Positions 42,190 through 51,380 of a stretch of 64,000 bases of DNA are shown in pieces (position 1 is the stretch's first letter; each line of letters starts with the position of its first letter). This DNA is from Streptomyces hyaluromycini. GTDB taxonomy: Bacteria > Actinomycetota > Actinomycetes > Streptomycetales > Streptomycetaceae. The translations under genes were made by a program, and so were the position numbers. The stretch covers positions 372,001 through 436,000 of the forward strand of contig NZ_BCFL01000019.1 in the NCBI RefSeq assembly GCF_002217755.1, read 5' to 3'. The notes beneath the pieces were generated by a model, which ran no database searches, was not told the DNA's origin, and saw only the letters and a list, made by a program, of their open reading frames with translations.

Positions 42190-42705
42190 ATGAACCGCTC
42201 CCTTCGTATCTCCCTGTCCGCAGCCGCCGTCGCCCTCGTGGCCGGCGCGGTGATCGTTCCCTCCGCGTTGGCCACGCCCGAGCACAGCACGCCGACGCAT
42301 GCGTCGAGCCGGCTGTCCGCCCAGGAACTGCGCAACCGGAAGGCCGCCGTGGCCCTGTTGAACGAGGCCTTCAACCAGCACCGGCCGGGCAAGGCTGCCG
42401 AGAAGTACATCAGCGCCGGCACCTACATCCAGCACAACCCGAACTTCGGCAACGGCCGCGATGCCTTCGTCACCGGTGTCACGGGCTACCTCCAGCAGTT
42501 CCCGGACGCCTCGCTGACCTTCAAGCGGACCGTGACCCAGGGCAACCTCGTGGTCGTGCAGGGCTTGGCGAAGACGTCGGCCGAGGACCGCGGCACGGTT
42601 GAGGTGGACACTTTCCGCTTCGACCGGCACGGCCGGATCGTCGAGCACTGGGACGCCCTGCAGGCGGTCGTGGAGCAGAGCGCCAACGGCAACCCGCAGG
42701 TCTGA
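42190..42705 (+). CDS. Secreted SnoaL/NTF2-like protein
   Basis: A 171-residue protein. I start it at ATG 42190, nine bases after AAAGGTG; a GTG at 42178 would add four residues. A Sec signal of about 29 residues ends near ALATPEH. The mature part is a SnoaL-like alpha+beta fold (VALLNEAFNQHRPGKAAEKY, YIQHNPNFGNGRDAFVTGV, VDTFRFDRHGRIVEHWDALQ). Members of this superfamily are hydrolases, isomerases or binding proteins. Secreted forms with the HNP/EHWD residues are common, and their ligands are unknown. Confidence 0.85.
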   Translation: MNRSLRISLSAAAVALVAGAVIVPSALATPEHSTPTHASSRLSAQELRNRKAAVALLNEAFNQHRPGKAAEKYISAGTYIQHNPNFGNGRDAFVTGVTGYLQQFPDASLTFKRTVTQGNLVVVQGLAKTSAEDRGTVEVDTFRFDRHGRIVEHWDALQAVVEQSANGNPQV

Positions 42706-42793
42706 CCGGCCAGGACCATCACAACGCCCGCACCTCACAACGCCCGCACTGAGGGAGGTGTGGGCGTTCTGTGCTGTGCCCGGGGCGGACCGA

Positions 42794-44254
42794 TCAGAAG
42801 GGGTAGTGGGCCTGCTGGGTCGCGATCGTCACCCAGCGGGTGTTGGAGAACGCCTCGATGCCCCACCGCCCGCCGAACCGGCCGTATCCGGAGGCCTTCA
42901 CGCCACCGAAGGGCGCGTGGGGCTCGTCGGCCACGGACTGGTCGTTGATGTGCACGATACCCGTCCGGACACGACGGGCGACGCTCAGCCCGTGGGTGGC
43001 GTTCTCGGTGATGATGCCGCAGGTCAGACCATTGTCGGTGTCGTTGGCGACGGCCACGGCGGTGTCGTCGTCGCCGAACGTCTCGATGACGCAGACCGGT
43101 CCGAAGGCCTCCGCGTAGTGCAGGTCCGCGTCCTTGGGAACGCCGGTGAGCACGGTGGCCGCGTGCACCGCGCCCTCCGGTCGTCCGCCGCCCGTCAGCA
43201 CGGTGGCGCCCTTGGCGACCGCGTCCTCCACCAGAGCGGCGACGCGCTGTGCCGCGGAGGCGGTGACCAGCGGGCCCACCACGGTGCGCGGATGGACGGG
43301 GTCCCCGGCCTGGAGGGAGGCGACCTTGGAGGTGAACTTCCGTGTGAACTCCTCGGCCAGCGACTCGTGTACGAGGACGCGGTCGCCGGACATGCAGATC
43401 TGCCCGGAGTTCATGAACACGCTGAAGGTGACGGCGTCGACGGCGTAGTCCACGTCCGCGTCGTCCAGAACGATCACCGCGTTCTTGCCGCCCAGCTCGA
43501 GTACGGCCGGCTTGAGGTGCTTCGCCGCGTGGGTGCCGATGATCCGGCCGACCCCGGTGGAGCCGGTGAAGTTCACGGCACGCACCCGGGGATCGGCTAT
43601 CAGCACCTCGGCGATCTCCGCCGCGTCCTCGCTGGCGTTGGTGACCACGTTGAGTACCCCGTCGGGCAGTCCCGCCTCCCGCAGCACGTCCGCGACGAGC
43701 AGTCCGCAGGCGATCGGCGCATCCTCGCTGGGCTTGACGACGACCGTGTTGCCGGCCGCAAGGGGTGCCGCCACGGCCCGGACACCGAGGATGACCGGAG
43801 CGTTCCACGGCGCGAACGCCGCGACCACGCCCAGCGGTTCCCGTACGGCCAGGCCCAGCGCGCCTTCCTCCTGGGCGCTGAGCACCTCACCGCGCGGAGC
43901 GGTGATCGCGGCGGCCGCCTCTCGTAGGGTGTTCGCCGCAAGCGCCACGTTGAAGAACGCCCAGGGGCGTGTGCCGCCGGCCTCGTGGGCCATGATCTCG
44001 GCCACCTGCTCGGCGCGTGAGTCCAGCAGGTCGGCGGCCCTGAGGAAGATCGCACGACGCGCGAAGGGCGTGACCGTGGCCCAGTCGGCGAACGCGGCGT
44101 CGGCGGCGTCCACGGCACGGGTCACGTCCTCCGGCCCGGCCGCGGCGACGGTCGCGTAGACCTCGCCGGTGTAGGGGTTGATGTCCTCGGCGGTGCGGCC
44201 GGAGCGGGCGGGCACGTCCTTGCCGCCGATGAGGAGTTCACGGGTGAGAGACAT
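42794..44254 (-). CDS. Aldehyde dehydrogenase (aryl aldehyde type)
   Basis: A 486-residue NAD(P)-dependent aldehyde dehydrogenase. The catalytic Asn lies in APWNAPV, the general-base Glu in LELGGKNA, and the nucleophile Cys in NSGQICMSGDR. The end PFGGVKASGYGRFGG is typical of benzaldehyde, vanillin or salicylaldehyde dehydrogenases, so an aromatic aldehyde is the likely substrate. It is the second gene of an operon with the alcohol dehydrogenase 55 bases upstream, and both are probably under the IclR operator at 45556. The pair would oxidise an alcohol to the acid. Confidence 0.9.
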   Translation of the reverse strand: MSLTRELLIGGKDVPARSGRTAEDINPYTGEVYATVAAAGPEDVTRAVDAADAAFADWATVTPFARRAIFLRAADLLDSRAEQVAEIMAHEAGGTRPWAFFNVALAANTLREAAAAITAPRGEVLSAQEEGALGLAVREPLGVVAAFAPWNAPVILGVRAVAAPLAAGNTVVVKPSEDAPIACGLLVADVLREAGLPDGVLNVVTNASEDAAEIAEVLIADPRVRAVNFTGSTGVGRIIGTHAAKHLKPAVLELGGKNAVIVLDDADVDYAVDAVTFSVFMNSGQICMSGDRVLVHESLAEEFTRKFTSKVASLQAGDPVHPRTVVGPLVTASAAQRVAALVEDAVAKGATVLTGGGRPEGAVHAATVLTGVPKDADLHYAEAFGPVCVIETFGDDDTAVAVANDTDNGLTCGIITENATHGLSVARRVRTGIVHINDQSVADEPHAPFGGVKASGYGRFGGRWGIEAFSNTRWVTIATQQAHYPF

Positions 44255-44309
44255 GAAGGGCTTCTTTCGGTACGGGGGAGTCGTGGCAGGGCCACGGGGC
44301 GCGCGGGGC

Positions 44310-45416
44310 TCAGGCGGGCATGCGGACGATCGGCTTGATGACGTCGCCCGCGTACGACGCCTCCAGCGCCTGCTCGATCTGGTCGAAGGCGAACCAGGAG
44401 ACGAGGCGTTCCATGGGGAAGCGGCCCTGGCGGTACAACTCGATGAGCGCGCCGATGAGTTGGGTACTGCGACCGCCGCCGCCGAGGACGCCGACGACGC
44501 GTTTGCCCCACAGGGTGGTCAGGTGGTCGAGGGTGAACTCGGCTCCCGCCGGGGCACCGCCGATGAGTGCGCAGGTGCCGAGCATGCCGACCGAGTCGGC
44601 GGCCTGGCGTACGACGGAGATGATGCCGGTGCACTCCAGGGCGTTGTCGGCGGGCCCGTCGCAGATGTCGTGCACGGCGGTCACGGGGTCCGTGTCGGCG
44701 GCGTGCACGGTGTGCGTGGCGCCGAGTTCCGCGGCCAGCTCCAGCCGTGAGGTGTGCCGGTCGACCGCGATGATCGTGGTCGCGCCGCTGTTGCGGGCGG
44801 CCATGACGGCGGCCAGTCCCACCGAGCCGGTGCCGTAGATCACGAGGCTGGAGCCGGTCTGGGGGCGCAGCGTGTTCAGCACGGCGCCCGCTCCGGTGGA
44901 CAGCCCGCAGGCCAGGGGGCCCAGCAGGTCGAGCGGGACGTCGTGCGGGACCCTCACCAGGCTGTTGGCCCGCGTCAGGGAGTGCGTGGCGAACGACGAC
45001 TGGCCGAAGAAGTGTCCGTGGAGGGCACCCCCGTTCAGTCGGCGCAGGGCCGAGGCCCCGGTCCCCGGCCGGACTCCGCCGACGAGGAGTTCCCCGAGCC
45101 GGGCACAGTAACGGGGCTCACCGGCAAGACAGTTGCGGCACTCGCCGCACCAGGGCCAGCCGATGACGACGTGGTCGCCCTCCCGTACCGACGTAACACC
45201 GGATCCCACCGCGGCCACGACACCGGCGCCTTCGTGTCCGAGCACACCGGGAGCCGGGAAAGGGAGATCACCGTGCCGCGCCAGGCCGTCGGTGTGGCAG
45301 ATGCCGGTGGCCGCGATCCGCACGAGGGCCTCGCCCGTTCCCGGCTCGTCCAGCTCGACGTCCTGGAGCTGGAACGGGCCGTCCTGCTTGTCGAACACGG
45401 CGGCTTGTATACGCAT
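44310..45416 (-). CDS. Zinc-dependent alcohol dehydrogenase (aryl-alcohol type)
   Basis: A 368-residue medium-chain dehydrogenase. ATG 45416 (MRIQAAVFDK) follows GGGAGG; the longer frame has no ribosome site. Catalytic zinc ligands are in GICHTDG and GHEGAG, and the structural zinc lobe is CGECRNCLAGEPRYC. The cofactor fold has IYGTGSVGLAAV followed by AVDRHT, which indicates NAD preference. The family includes benzyl-alcohol dehydrogenases (AreB/XylB). With the next gene it forms an alcohol-to-acid module. An IclR-type operator lies 140 bases upstream. Confidence 0.92.
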   Translation of the reverse strand: MRIQAAVFDKQDGPFQLQDVELDEPGTGEALVRIAATGICHTDGLARHGDLPFPAPGVLGHEGAGVVAAVGSGVTSVREGDHVVIGWPWCGECRNCLAGEPRYCARLGELLVGGVRPGTGASALRRLNGGALHGHFFGQSSFATHSLTRANSLVRVPHDVPLDLLGPLACGLSTGAGAVLNTLRPQTGSSLVIYGTGSVGLAAVMAARNSGATTIIAVDRHTSRLELAAELGATHTVHAADTDPVTAVHDICDGPADNALECTGIISVVRQAADSVGMLGTCALIGGAPAGAEFTLDHLTTLWGKRVVGVLGGGGRSTQLIGALIELYRQGRFPMERLVSWFAFDQIEQALEASYAGDVIKPIVRMPA

Positions 45417-45555
45417 GGCGGCCTCCCGGACACAGGGAACGACTCTGTTCGCCTGGTGAAGTAGCGTCCATAGAAGTATGGCGGCGTGAGTCTGTGCCCG
45501 TCCGGAGCCGGTGTCAATGAGATGAGTCCCCACTGTTCCGTATGCGGGGACTAGT

Positions 45556-45572
45556 GTTTCAATTATTCAAAC
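45556..45572. promoter_or_regulatory. IclR-type operator before the alcohol dehydrogenase operon
   Basis: GTTTCAATTATTCAAAC is an imperfect palindrome of a very AT-rich kind for this genome. It nearly matches GTTTCAGTTATTAGAAC at 46501-46517 (14 of 17 identical). Both copies flank the IclR gene and each is upstream of one catabolic operon. A separate dyad, AGTCCCC (45525-45531) with GGGGACT (45546-45552), lies just beside it. Confidence 0.75.
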
Positions 45573-45595
45573 AATATCGCCGAGACGGCTTGGCA

Positions 45596-46480
45596 TCAGG
45601 CCTGCGGCCGATGACCGAGTCGGGTGGAGATCTCCGTCGTGGCGCGCCGCAAGGGGGCTTCGAGGCGTGACATGACGGATTCCACCGACGCGTTCCATAC
45701 CGTGAGGTGCACCGCGATGTTGACCGCGGCCACGACGGCGCCGGACCGGTCCTGCACCGGCGCGGCCAGCGACCGCAGCCCGGGGGCGAGTTCCTCGTCG
45801 TTGAGCGCGAACCCGGTACGCCGGACCCGAGCCAGCGCCACCATGAGCTGCTCCCGTGCGGTGATCGTCTTCGGCCCCCGCCGGGCGAGGTCCGTGCGAT
45901 CGACCAGGTTGCGCAGCACGGCCGGATCCTGGTGCGCCAGCAGAACCTTGCCCATCGAGGTGCAGTAGGCCGGAAGTCGGGAGCCGACGTGCAGGTGGAG
46001 GCCCATGGCGAAGGTGCTCGCGCGACCGCTGCGCCGCCGGTCGACGTACACGATGTCCGGACCGTCGAGCACGGCCATGCTCACGGTGTAACCGGTCTCG
46101 TCCGACAGGGCCTGCAGGAACGGCCCGGCGACGCGGGTGATCTCCATGGAGTTGATCGCCGCGAAGCCCAGATCGACGACCCTGGGCCCGAGGGAGTACT
46201 TCCGGGAGTCCGGATCCTGTTGCAGATAGCCGAGTTTGGCGAGTGTCGCCACGTACCGGTAGGTGGTGCTGCGGTTGAGGCCGACCGCACGCCCCAGGTC
46301 GGAAATGCCCAGTACGGGACAGGTCTCACTGAACGACGAGAGGATCAGCAGTCCGCGTTCCAGGGACTGGGAGAACCCCGCGGCGGCTGTCTTGGGCGGC
46401 GCCGTTTCGTCGTCATCGGCGCCGGCTGCGAGGGGGTTCGTGGGCTCGTCGGATGCCGACGGCGGTGTCCGTGAGGTCAT
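45596..46480 (-). CDS. IclR-family transcriptional regulator
   Basis: A 294-residue regulator. The winged helix-turn-helix covers about residues 38-100 (LERGLLILSSFSE, LGISDLGRAVGLNRSTTYRYVATL). The effector domain follows, with SRLPAYCTSMGKVLLAH and DEELAPGLRSLAAPV. The first 35 residues form an acidic tail. It is divergent from the ABC importer operon and upstream of the alcohol dehydrogenase operon. Near-identical operator candidates lie on both sides. I infer that it represses or activates both operons in response to an aromatic or related substrate. Confidence 0.93.
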   Translation of the reverse strand: MTSRTPPSASDEPTNPLAAGADDDETAPPKTAAAGFSQSLERGLLILSSFSETCPVLGISDLGRAVGLNRSTTYRYVATLAKLGYLQQDPDSRKYSLGPRVVDLGFAAINSMEITRVAGPFLQALSDETGYTVSMAVLDGPDIVYVDRRRSGRASTFAMGLHLHVGSRLPAYCTSMGKVLLAHQDPAVLRNLVDRTDLARRGPKTITAREQLMVALARVRRTGFALNDEELAPGLRSLAAPVQDRSGAVVAAVNIAVHLTVWNASVESVMSRLEAPLRRATTEISTRLGHRPQA

Positions 46481-46500
46481 GTCGCATAGTAGCGCCGGTT

Positions 46501-46517
46501 GTTTCAGTTATTAGAAC
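46501..46517. promoter_or_regulatory. IclR-type operator before the ABC importer operon
   Basis: GTTTCAGTTATTAGAAC, second member of the operator pair. It lies 21 bases from the IclR start on one side and directly before the -35 box of the importer promoter on the other, so one site could control both directions. Confidence 0.75.
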
Positions 46518-46523
46518 GCTGCG

Positions 46524-46552
46524 TTGACTTTCGTGACAGCCGCTCCTACGTT
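46524..46552 (+). promoter_or_regulatory. Promoter of the ABC importer operon (-35 TTGACT, -10 TACGTT)
   Basis: TTGACT (46524-46529) and TACGTT (46547-46552) are separated by 17 bases, a good fit to the vegetative Streptomyces consensus. A GGAGGG ribosome site and the ATG at 46585 follow. The IclR site ends seven bases before the -35 box. Confidence 0.65.
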
Positions 46553-46584
46553 CCCCTCACCTTTGGCTCATCAGGAGGGCAAAC

Positions 46585-47925
46585 ATGCCTAAGTCTCCTA
46601 TGTCCGAACCATCTCCCGAGCCCAGCAGACGCCAGATTCTGCGTACGGCGGGACTCGGTGTGTCTGGACTCGCCCTGGCGAGTCCGCTGCTCGCCGCCTG
46701 CAAGGTCGGCGGCGGCGACAGCGGAAGCAGCAGCGCAGCGGCCACGCTGAAGATCGGGTTCGTCAGCCCGCGCACCGGCGCCGCGGCCGGTTTCGGCGAG
46801 CCGGACGCGTACGTGCTCAGCCTCGCCCGTAAGGCTTTCGCCGACGGCCTGACCGTCGGCGGCAAGAAGTACCAGGTCAAGATCATCGACAAGGACGGTC
46901 AGTCCAATCCGCAGCGCGCATCCCAGGTGGCCAACGACCTGATCAACGCCGAGGGCATCGACCTGATGCTCACCACGTCGACGCCGGAGACGGTCAACCC
47001 GGTCTCCGACGCGTGCGAGGCCGCCGGCGTCCCGTGCATCTCCACCGTCGTCCCCTGGGAGGCCTGGTACTTCGGCCGGGGAGCCAAGCCGACCCAGAAG
47101 CAGGCCTACCGGTACACCTTCCACTTCTGCTTCGGCGTCGAGCAGTTCCACCAGGCCTACACACATCTGTGGCCGCAGGTGAAGACGAACAAGAAGACGG
47201 GCGTCATGTGGCCCAACGACTCCGACGGCAATGCCATCCGAGAGGCACTCGGACCCCTGCTGAAGAAGGACGGCTACGACGTCGTCGATCCCGGCGCCTA
47301 CACCGACGGCACCAACGACTACTCGTCGCAGATCGCCAGGTTCAAGTCCGAGAACTGCGAAATCTTCAACACCTTCCCCATCCCCTCCGACTTCGCCACC
47401 TTCTGGCGGCAGGCGGCGCAGCAGGGCTACAAGCCCAAGATCGTGCAGGTCGCCAAGACGGGCCTGTTCCCCTCTCAGGTCGAGGCGCTGGGCTCCATAG
47501 GCATCGGCATCGCGGGCGGCGCCTACTGGACCCCGACCTTCCCCTACAACTCCTCCCTCACCAAGATCTCGTCCAAGGACCTGGCCGTCGGCTACCAGAA
47601 GTCGTCCGGCAAGCAGTGGACCCAGCAACTCGGCCCCAGCCTCGCCCTGTTCGACGCCGCCGCGGCCGCGCTCCAGGCCGCCACCGACCCCAAGGACAAG
47701 AGTGCCGTCGCCAAGGCGATCGCCGGTCTCGACGTGCAGACCCCGGTCGGCAGGCTCCAGTGGGGCAAGGGCCCCAACGCCAACGTCGTCGCCACCCCCA
47801 TCCTCGGTGGCCAGTGGGTGCAGGCGGCCAAGGGCAGTCCGTACAAGCTGGATTTCGTCCTGTGCGAGAACTCCAGCGACCCCAATGTCCCCGTCGCCGC
47901 GCGACTGCGCCCCTACACCTCATGA
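46585..47925 (+). CDS. Branched-chain amino-acid-type ABC importer, substrate-binding lipoprotein
   Basis: A 446-residue protein. The N terminus has twin arginines (SRRQILRTAG) and a lipobox LAAC, so it is probably exported by Tat and lipid-anchored. It has the type I periplasmic-binding fold of LivJ/HAAT proteins (LKIGFVSPRTGAAAGFG, GVMWPNDSDGNAIREALGP). The family binds branched-chain or aromatic amino acids, urea, amides or aromatic acids. It heads an operon with two ATPases and two permeases. A good promoter, TTGACT with TACGTT, lies upstream with an IclR operator before it. Confidence 0.92.
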   Translation: MPKSPMSEPSPEPSRRQILRTAGLGVSGLALASPLLAACKVGGGDSGSSSAAATLKIGFVSPRTGAAAGFGEPDAYVLSLARKAFADGLTVGGKKYQVKIIDKDGQSNPQRASQVANDLINAEGIDLMLTTSTPETVNPVSDACEAAGVPCISTVVPWEAWYFGRGAKPTQKQAYRYTFHFCFGVEQFHQAYTHLWPQVKTNKKTGVMWPNDSDGNAIREALGPLLKKDGYDVVDPGAYTDGTNDYSSQIARFKSENCEIFNTFPIPSDFATFWRQAAQQGYKPKIVQVAKTGLFPSQVEALGSIGIGIAGGAYWTPTFPYNSSLTKISSKDLAVGYQKSSGKQWTQQLGPSLALFDAAAAALQAATDPKDKSAVAKAIAGLDVQTPVGRLQWGKGPNANVVATPILGGQWVQAAKGSPYKLDFVLCENSSDPNVPVAARLRPYTS

Positions 47926-48698
47926 GCGCCGTGAGCACCCCGGCAGCGGACGCCACGAGGACGGAGGACCTCCAGCACGTCCTCGTCGGGGCCGGCCTGA
48001 CCCTGAACTACGGTGACCTGCGCGTCCTGGACGGCGTCGACTTCCGTGTCGGCGCCGGCGAGGCGGTCGGCATCGTGGGCCCCAACGGCGCGGGGAAGAC
48101 CACGCTGTTGAACGCCCTGGCCGGATCGGTGACACCGGACCGGGGCACCATCCGCCTCGACGGCCACGACGTCACGTCGATGCGACCGGAGTTGCGATGC
48201 CGTCAGGGGATCGGCCGGGCGTTCCAGATCCCGCGCCCCTTCGGCGGGATGACCGTCCTGGAGAACGTCCTGGTCGGCGCCTCCTACGGCACCCGGCTGT
48301 CACGGCGCGCCACCCACCAGCGGTGCATCGAGGTTCTGGAACGCTGCGGTCTGATCGATCTCGCCAACCGGCGCGCCGAGAGCCTCGGCCTGCTGCACCG
48401 CAAACGGCTCGAACTCGCCCGCTCCCTGGCGACCGACCCGCGCGTCCTGCTCCTCGACGAGATCGGCGGCGGCCTCACCGACGCCGAGGCCGCCGAACTC
48501 GTCGGCACCATCCAGCAGTTGCGGACCCTCGGCATCAGCATCGTGTGGATCGAGCACATCGTCCACGTGCTGGTGCAGGTCATCGACCGCCTGGTGTGCA
48601 TGGACGCTGGACGGGTGCTCGCCGAGGGCGAGCCGCAGGCCGTCCTGCGCGACGCGCATGTCGTCGACGCCTACCTGGGAAGGGGCAGCCATGGCTGA
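47922..48698 (+). CDS. LivG-like ABC importer ATPase
   Basis: A 258-residue ATPase of the first LivG/LivF pair type. Walker A is GPNGAGKTTLLNAL, and the D-loop region is VLLLDEIGGGLTDAEA (the usual EPxxGL is EIGGGL, as in several LivG proteins). AFQIPRPFGGMTVLENVLVG is typical of LivG. The start ATG overlaps the stop of the binding-protein gene (ATGA). It provides energy for uptake of the HAAT substrate. Confidence 0.93.
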   Translation: MSAVSTPAADATRTEDLQHVLVGAGLTLNYGDLRVLDGVDFRVGAGEAVGIVGPNGAGKTTLLNALAGSVTPDRGTIRLDGHDVTSMRPELRCRQGIGRAFQIPRPFGGMTVLENVLVGASYGTRLSRRATHQRCIEVLERCGLIDLANRRAESLGLLHRKRLELARSLATDPRVLLLDEIGGGLTDAEAAELVGTIQQLRTLGISIVWIEHIVHVLVQVIDRLVCMDAGRVLAEGEPQAVLRDAHVVDAYLGRGSHG

Positions 48699-49458
48699 CC
48701 TGCTGCACGTCTCCCACCTCGACGCCCGTCACGGACTCCTCCCGGCGGTACGGGACCTGTCGCTGACGGTGTCCGACGGTGAGGCCGTCGCCCTGGTGGG
48801 CGCCAACGGGGCGGGAAAATCAACCTTGTTGCGTACCCTTGCCGGGGCCCATCCGGCCGCCGGAGGAACCGTCACTTTCGACGGAGACGACATCACCGGC
48901 CTGGTGGCGTACCGACGCGTGGCGCGTGGTCTGGCCCTCGTCCCCGAAGGCCGCAAGCTCTTCTCCGACCTCACCGTCGAGGAGAACCTGCTCGTCGCCG
49001 GCCGACGCGCCAGGCCCGGACCATGGAGCGTCGACACAGTCCTGGACGCCTTCCCCCTCCTGCGACCGATCCGCCACAAGCGGGCGGGCAGCCTGTCCGG
49101 CGGCCAGCAGCAGGCCACCTCCATCGGCCGCGCCCTGATGACCAACCCCAGGCTGCTGCTGGTCGACGAGGTCTCGCTCGGCCTCGCACCGGTCGCCGTC
49201 GACTCCGTCTACGAGTCGCTCACGGCACTCATCGCCGACGGCGCCACCGTCGTCCTGGTCGAGCAGGACCTCAGCCGCGCGATGTCGGTGGCGGACAGGG
49301 TGGTCTGCATGCTCGAGGGCCGCGTCGTCCTCGAAGCCCCCGTCGGCGAGGTCACCCGCGACCAGGTCACCGACGCCTACTTCGGCCTCGGCCGTGTCAG
49401 CACGACCTCCGCCGCGGTCGACACACCGGCGGCCCACCCCACTCCGGAGCGGACATGA
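48691..49458 (+). CDS. LivF-like ABC importer ATPase
   Basis: A 255-residue ATPase. ATG 48691 overlaps the preceding stop. Walker A GANGAGKSTLLRTL, signature LSGGQQQATSIGRAL, and Walker B LLLVDEVSLGLAP are all present. The LivF hallmarks VPEGRKLFSDLTVEENLL occur near residue 95. It pairs with the LivG-like protein. Its stop overlaps the next permease gene (ATGA). Confidence 0.94.
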   Translation: MADLLHVSHLDARHGLLPAVRDLSLTVSDGEAVALVGANGAGKSTLLRTLAGAHPAAGGTVTFDGDDITGLVAYRRVARGLALVPEGRKLFSDLTVEENLLVAGRRARPGPWSVDTVLDAFPLLRPIRHKRAGSLSGGQQQATSIGRALMTNPRLLLVDEVSLGLAPVAVDSVYESLTALIADGATVVLVEQDLSRAMSVADRVVCMLEGRVVLEAPVGEVTRDQVTDAYFGLGRVSTTSAAVDTPAAHPTPERT

Positions 49459-50333
49459 GCTGGATCAACGCCATCGTCCAGGGCCTCTTCCTCGGCGGCC
49501 TGTACGCCCTCTTCGCCTGCGGCCTGTCCCTGCTGTTCGGTGTCATGCGCATCATCAACCTCGCCCACGGCGACCTCGCCGTGCTCGGCGCGTACGGGGT
49601 CTGGTGGGTCTCCACCCAGGCCGACGTGTCACCGTTCCTGGCCCTGCTCGCGGTGCTCCCGGTGATGCTCGCCCTCGGCTACGCGCTCCAGCGCACCGTG
49701 CTGGCCCGCAGCCTGCGCGGCGGGGAACTCACCCCTCTGCTGACGACCTTCGGACTCGCCATCGTCCTCCAGAACGCCCTGCTGCAGATCTTCTCCCCGG
49801 ACGTGCGCTCCCTGGGTCCGTCCGTGGGCTCGCTGTCGACCGGCAGCTGGAGGATCACCGACCAACTGTCCGTTCCCTACCTCGGCGTGCTGATCCTCGG
49901 CGTCGCCGTCGCGGTTCTGGGCACACTCCAGTTCCTGCTGCAACGCACCGGATTCGGCCGCGAGATGCGCGCCACCGCCCAGGACCCGGATACTGCGGCG
50001 CTCGTGGGCGTACCGGCGGCGTCCGTCTACGCCCGCGCCGCCGCGATCGCCGTCGCGGTCGCCGCCCTGGCCGGGACCTTCCTGGCCGTCCACTCCACCT
50101 TCGACGCATCCAGCGGCCCGACCCAGCTCATCTTCGCCTTCGAAGCGGTCGTCATCGGCGGCCTGGGATCCCTGTGGGGCACGCTCACCGGCGGCGTCGT
50201 CCTCGGCATCGCCCAGACCCTCGGCGCCCAGATCGACCCGCAGTACTCGATCCTCGCCGGACACCTGGTCTTCCTCGTCATCCTGGCCGGCCCCCGCGGC
50301 CGTCTCATCGCCGCCCGGAGAGCCCACGCATGA
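49455..50333 (+). CDS. LivH-like ABC importer permease
   Basis: A 292-residue membrane protein with about eight helices. INAIVQGLFLGGLYALFACG, GVMRIINLAHGDLAVLGAY and the C-terminal FAFEAVVIGGLGSLWGTL are family landmarks. It overlaps its neighbours on both sides by four bases, so all five transporter genes are translationally coupled. Confidence 0.94.
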   Translation: MSWINAIVQGLFLGGLYALFACGLSLLFGVMRIINLAHGDLAVLGAYGVWWVSTQADVSPFLALLAVLPVMLALGYALQRTVLARSLRGGELTPLLTTFGLAIVLQNALLQIFSPDVRSLGPSVGSLSTGSWRITDQLSVPYLGVLILGVAVAVLGTLQFLLQRTGFGREMRATAQDPDTAALVGVPAASVYARAAAIAVAVAALAGTFLAVHSTFDASSGPTQLIFAFEAVVIGGLGSLWGTLTGGVVLGIAQTLGAQIDPQYSILAGHLVFLVILAGPRGRLIAARRAHA

Positions 50334-51376
50334 CCACAACAGCCGCCCCCGCCCCGCCCGGCGCATGGTCCGTCCAGCGCGCCGGCCTGGCGTCCCGCAT
50401 CGGTTCCAGTGCCCTCGTCCTCGTCGCGATCGCCCTGTTCGCCGTTCCCCAGGTCCTCAGCGCGAACGTCGTCCAGCAGCTCACCAGCCTGCTGATCTTT
50501 CTCATCCTCGCTGTCATGTGGAACGCCCTGGCCGGGTACGCCGGGCTCGTCTCGGTCGGCCAGCAGACGTTCATCGGGTTCGGCGCGTACGGCACGATCT
50601 ACCTCACCCAGCGCGGCATACAGCCGTACTTCGCCGTAGTACTGGCATCCCTGGCTTCCGCCGTGCTCGCGGCGGTCCTCTCCCTGATCGTCCTGCGGCT
50701 GCGCGGCGGCCAGTTCGCCGTGGGCACCTGGGTCGTCGCCGAGGCGATCGCCCTGTTCGTCATGCTCGACCAGAGCCTCGGAGGCGGAACCGGTGTCTCC
50801 CTCCAGGGGCTGAGCGGTTACGCCCCCGAAGTGCGCCGCGCCTTCACCTACTGGCTCACCCTCGCCTTCGCCGTCCTTCTGCTCGTCCTGTTGTTCCTCC
50901 TGCTGCGGCACCGCACCGGAGCGGCTCTGCAGGCGATCCGCGACGACGAGGACGCCGCAGCCTCGCTCGGCGTGCGGGTCAGGCCACTCAAGCTCGTGCT
51001 GTTCGTCCTCGCCGGCTTCGGATGCGGTGCCGCGGGCGCTCTCACCCTGGCCAACACTCTGTTCATCCAGCCTCAGTCGATCTTCGGGGTGCAGTGGTCG
51101 GCGTACATGATCTTCATGGTGCTGGTCGGCGGCATCGGCACCTTCGAGGGACCGATCATCGGCGCCGTCCTCTTCTTCGCCGTGCAGTACTTCTTCGCCG
51201 ACCAGGGAACCTGGTACCTCATCGCGCTCGGCCTGGCCGCCGTAGCCTTCGCCCTCTTCCTCCCGCGCGGGCTGTGGAGTCTGCTGAACGACCGGCTGCA
51301 TGTCCAGTTGCTGCCTGTCGGTTACCATCTGCGGCGGCGGGGGGCCCGTCCCCAGTCGTCAGCGAGGGAGACTTGA
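50330..51376 (+). CDS. LivM-like ABC importer permease
   Basis: A 348-residue membrane protein with about ten helices. MWNALAGYAGLVSVGQQTF, GFGAYGTIYLTQR, FTYWLTLAFAVLLLVLLF and MIFMVLVGGIGTFEGP match LivM. A basic C-terminal tail (HLRRRGARP) is cytoplasmic. It is followed after four bases by the aldehyde dehydrogenase gene, so the enzyme is co-transcribed with the importer. Confidence 0.94.
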   Translation: MTTTAAPAPPGAWSVQRAGLASRIGSSALVLVAIALFAVPQVLSANVVQQLTSLLIFLILAVMWNALAGYAGLVSVGQQTFIGFGAYGTIYLTQRGIQPYFAVVLASLASAVLAAVLSLIVLRLRGGQFAVGTWVVAEAIALFVMLDQSLGGGTGVSLQGLSGYAPEVRRAFTYWLTLAFAVLLLVLLFLLLRHRTGAALQAIRDDEDAAASLGVRVRPLKLVLFVLAGFGCGAAGALTLANTLFIQPQSIFGVQWSAYMIFMVLVGGIGTFEGPIIGAVLFFAVQYFFADQGTWYLIALGLAAVAFALFLPRGLWSLLNDRLHVQLLPVGYHLRRRGARPQSSARET

Positions 51377-51380
51377 CCAG

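Noticed and set aside
49394..50330. Long plus-strand frame ahead of the LivM start
   Set aside because: It is the wrong frame of the LivH gene; LivM starts at ATG 50330 with an ATGA overlap.
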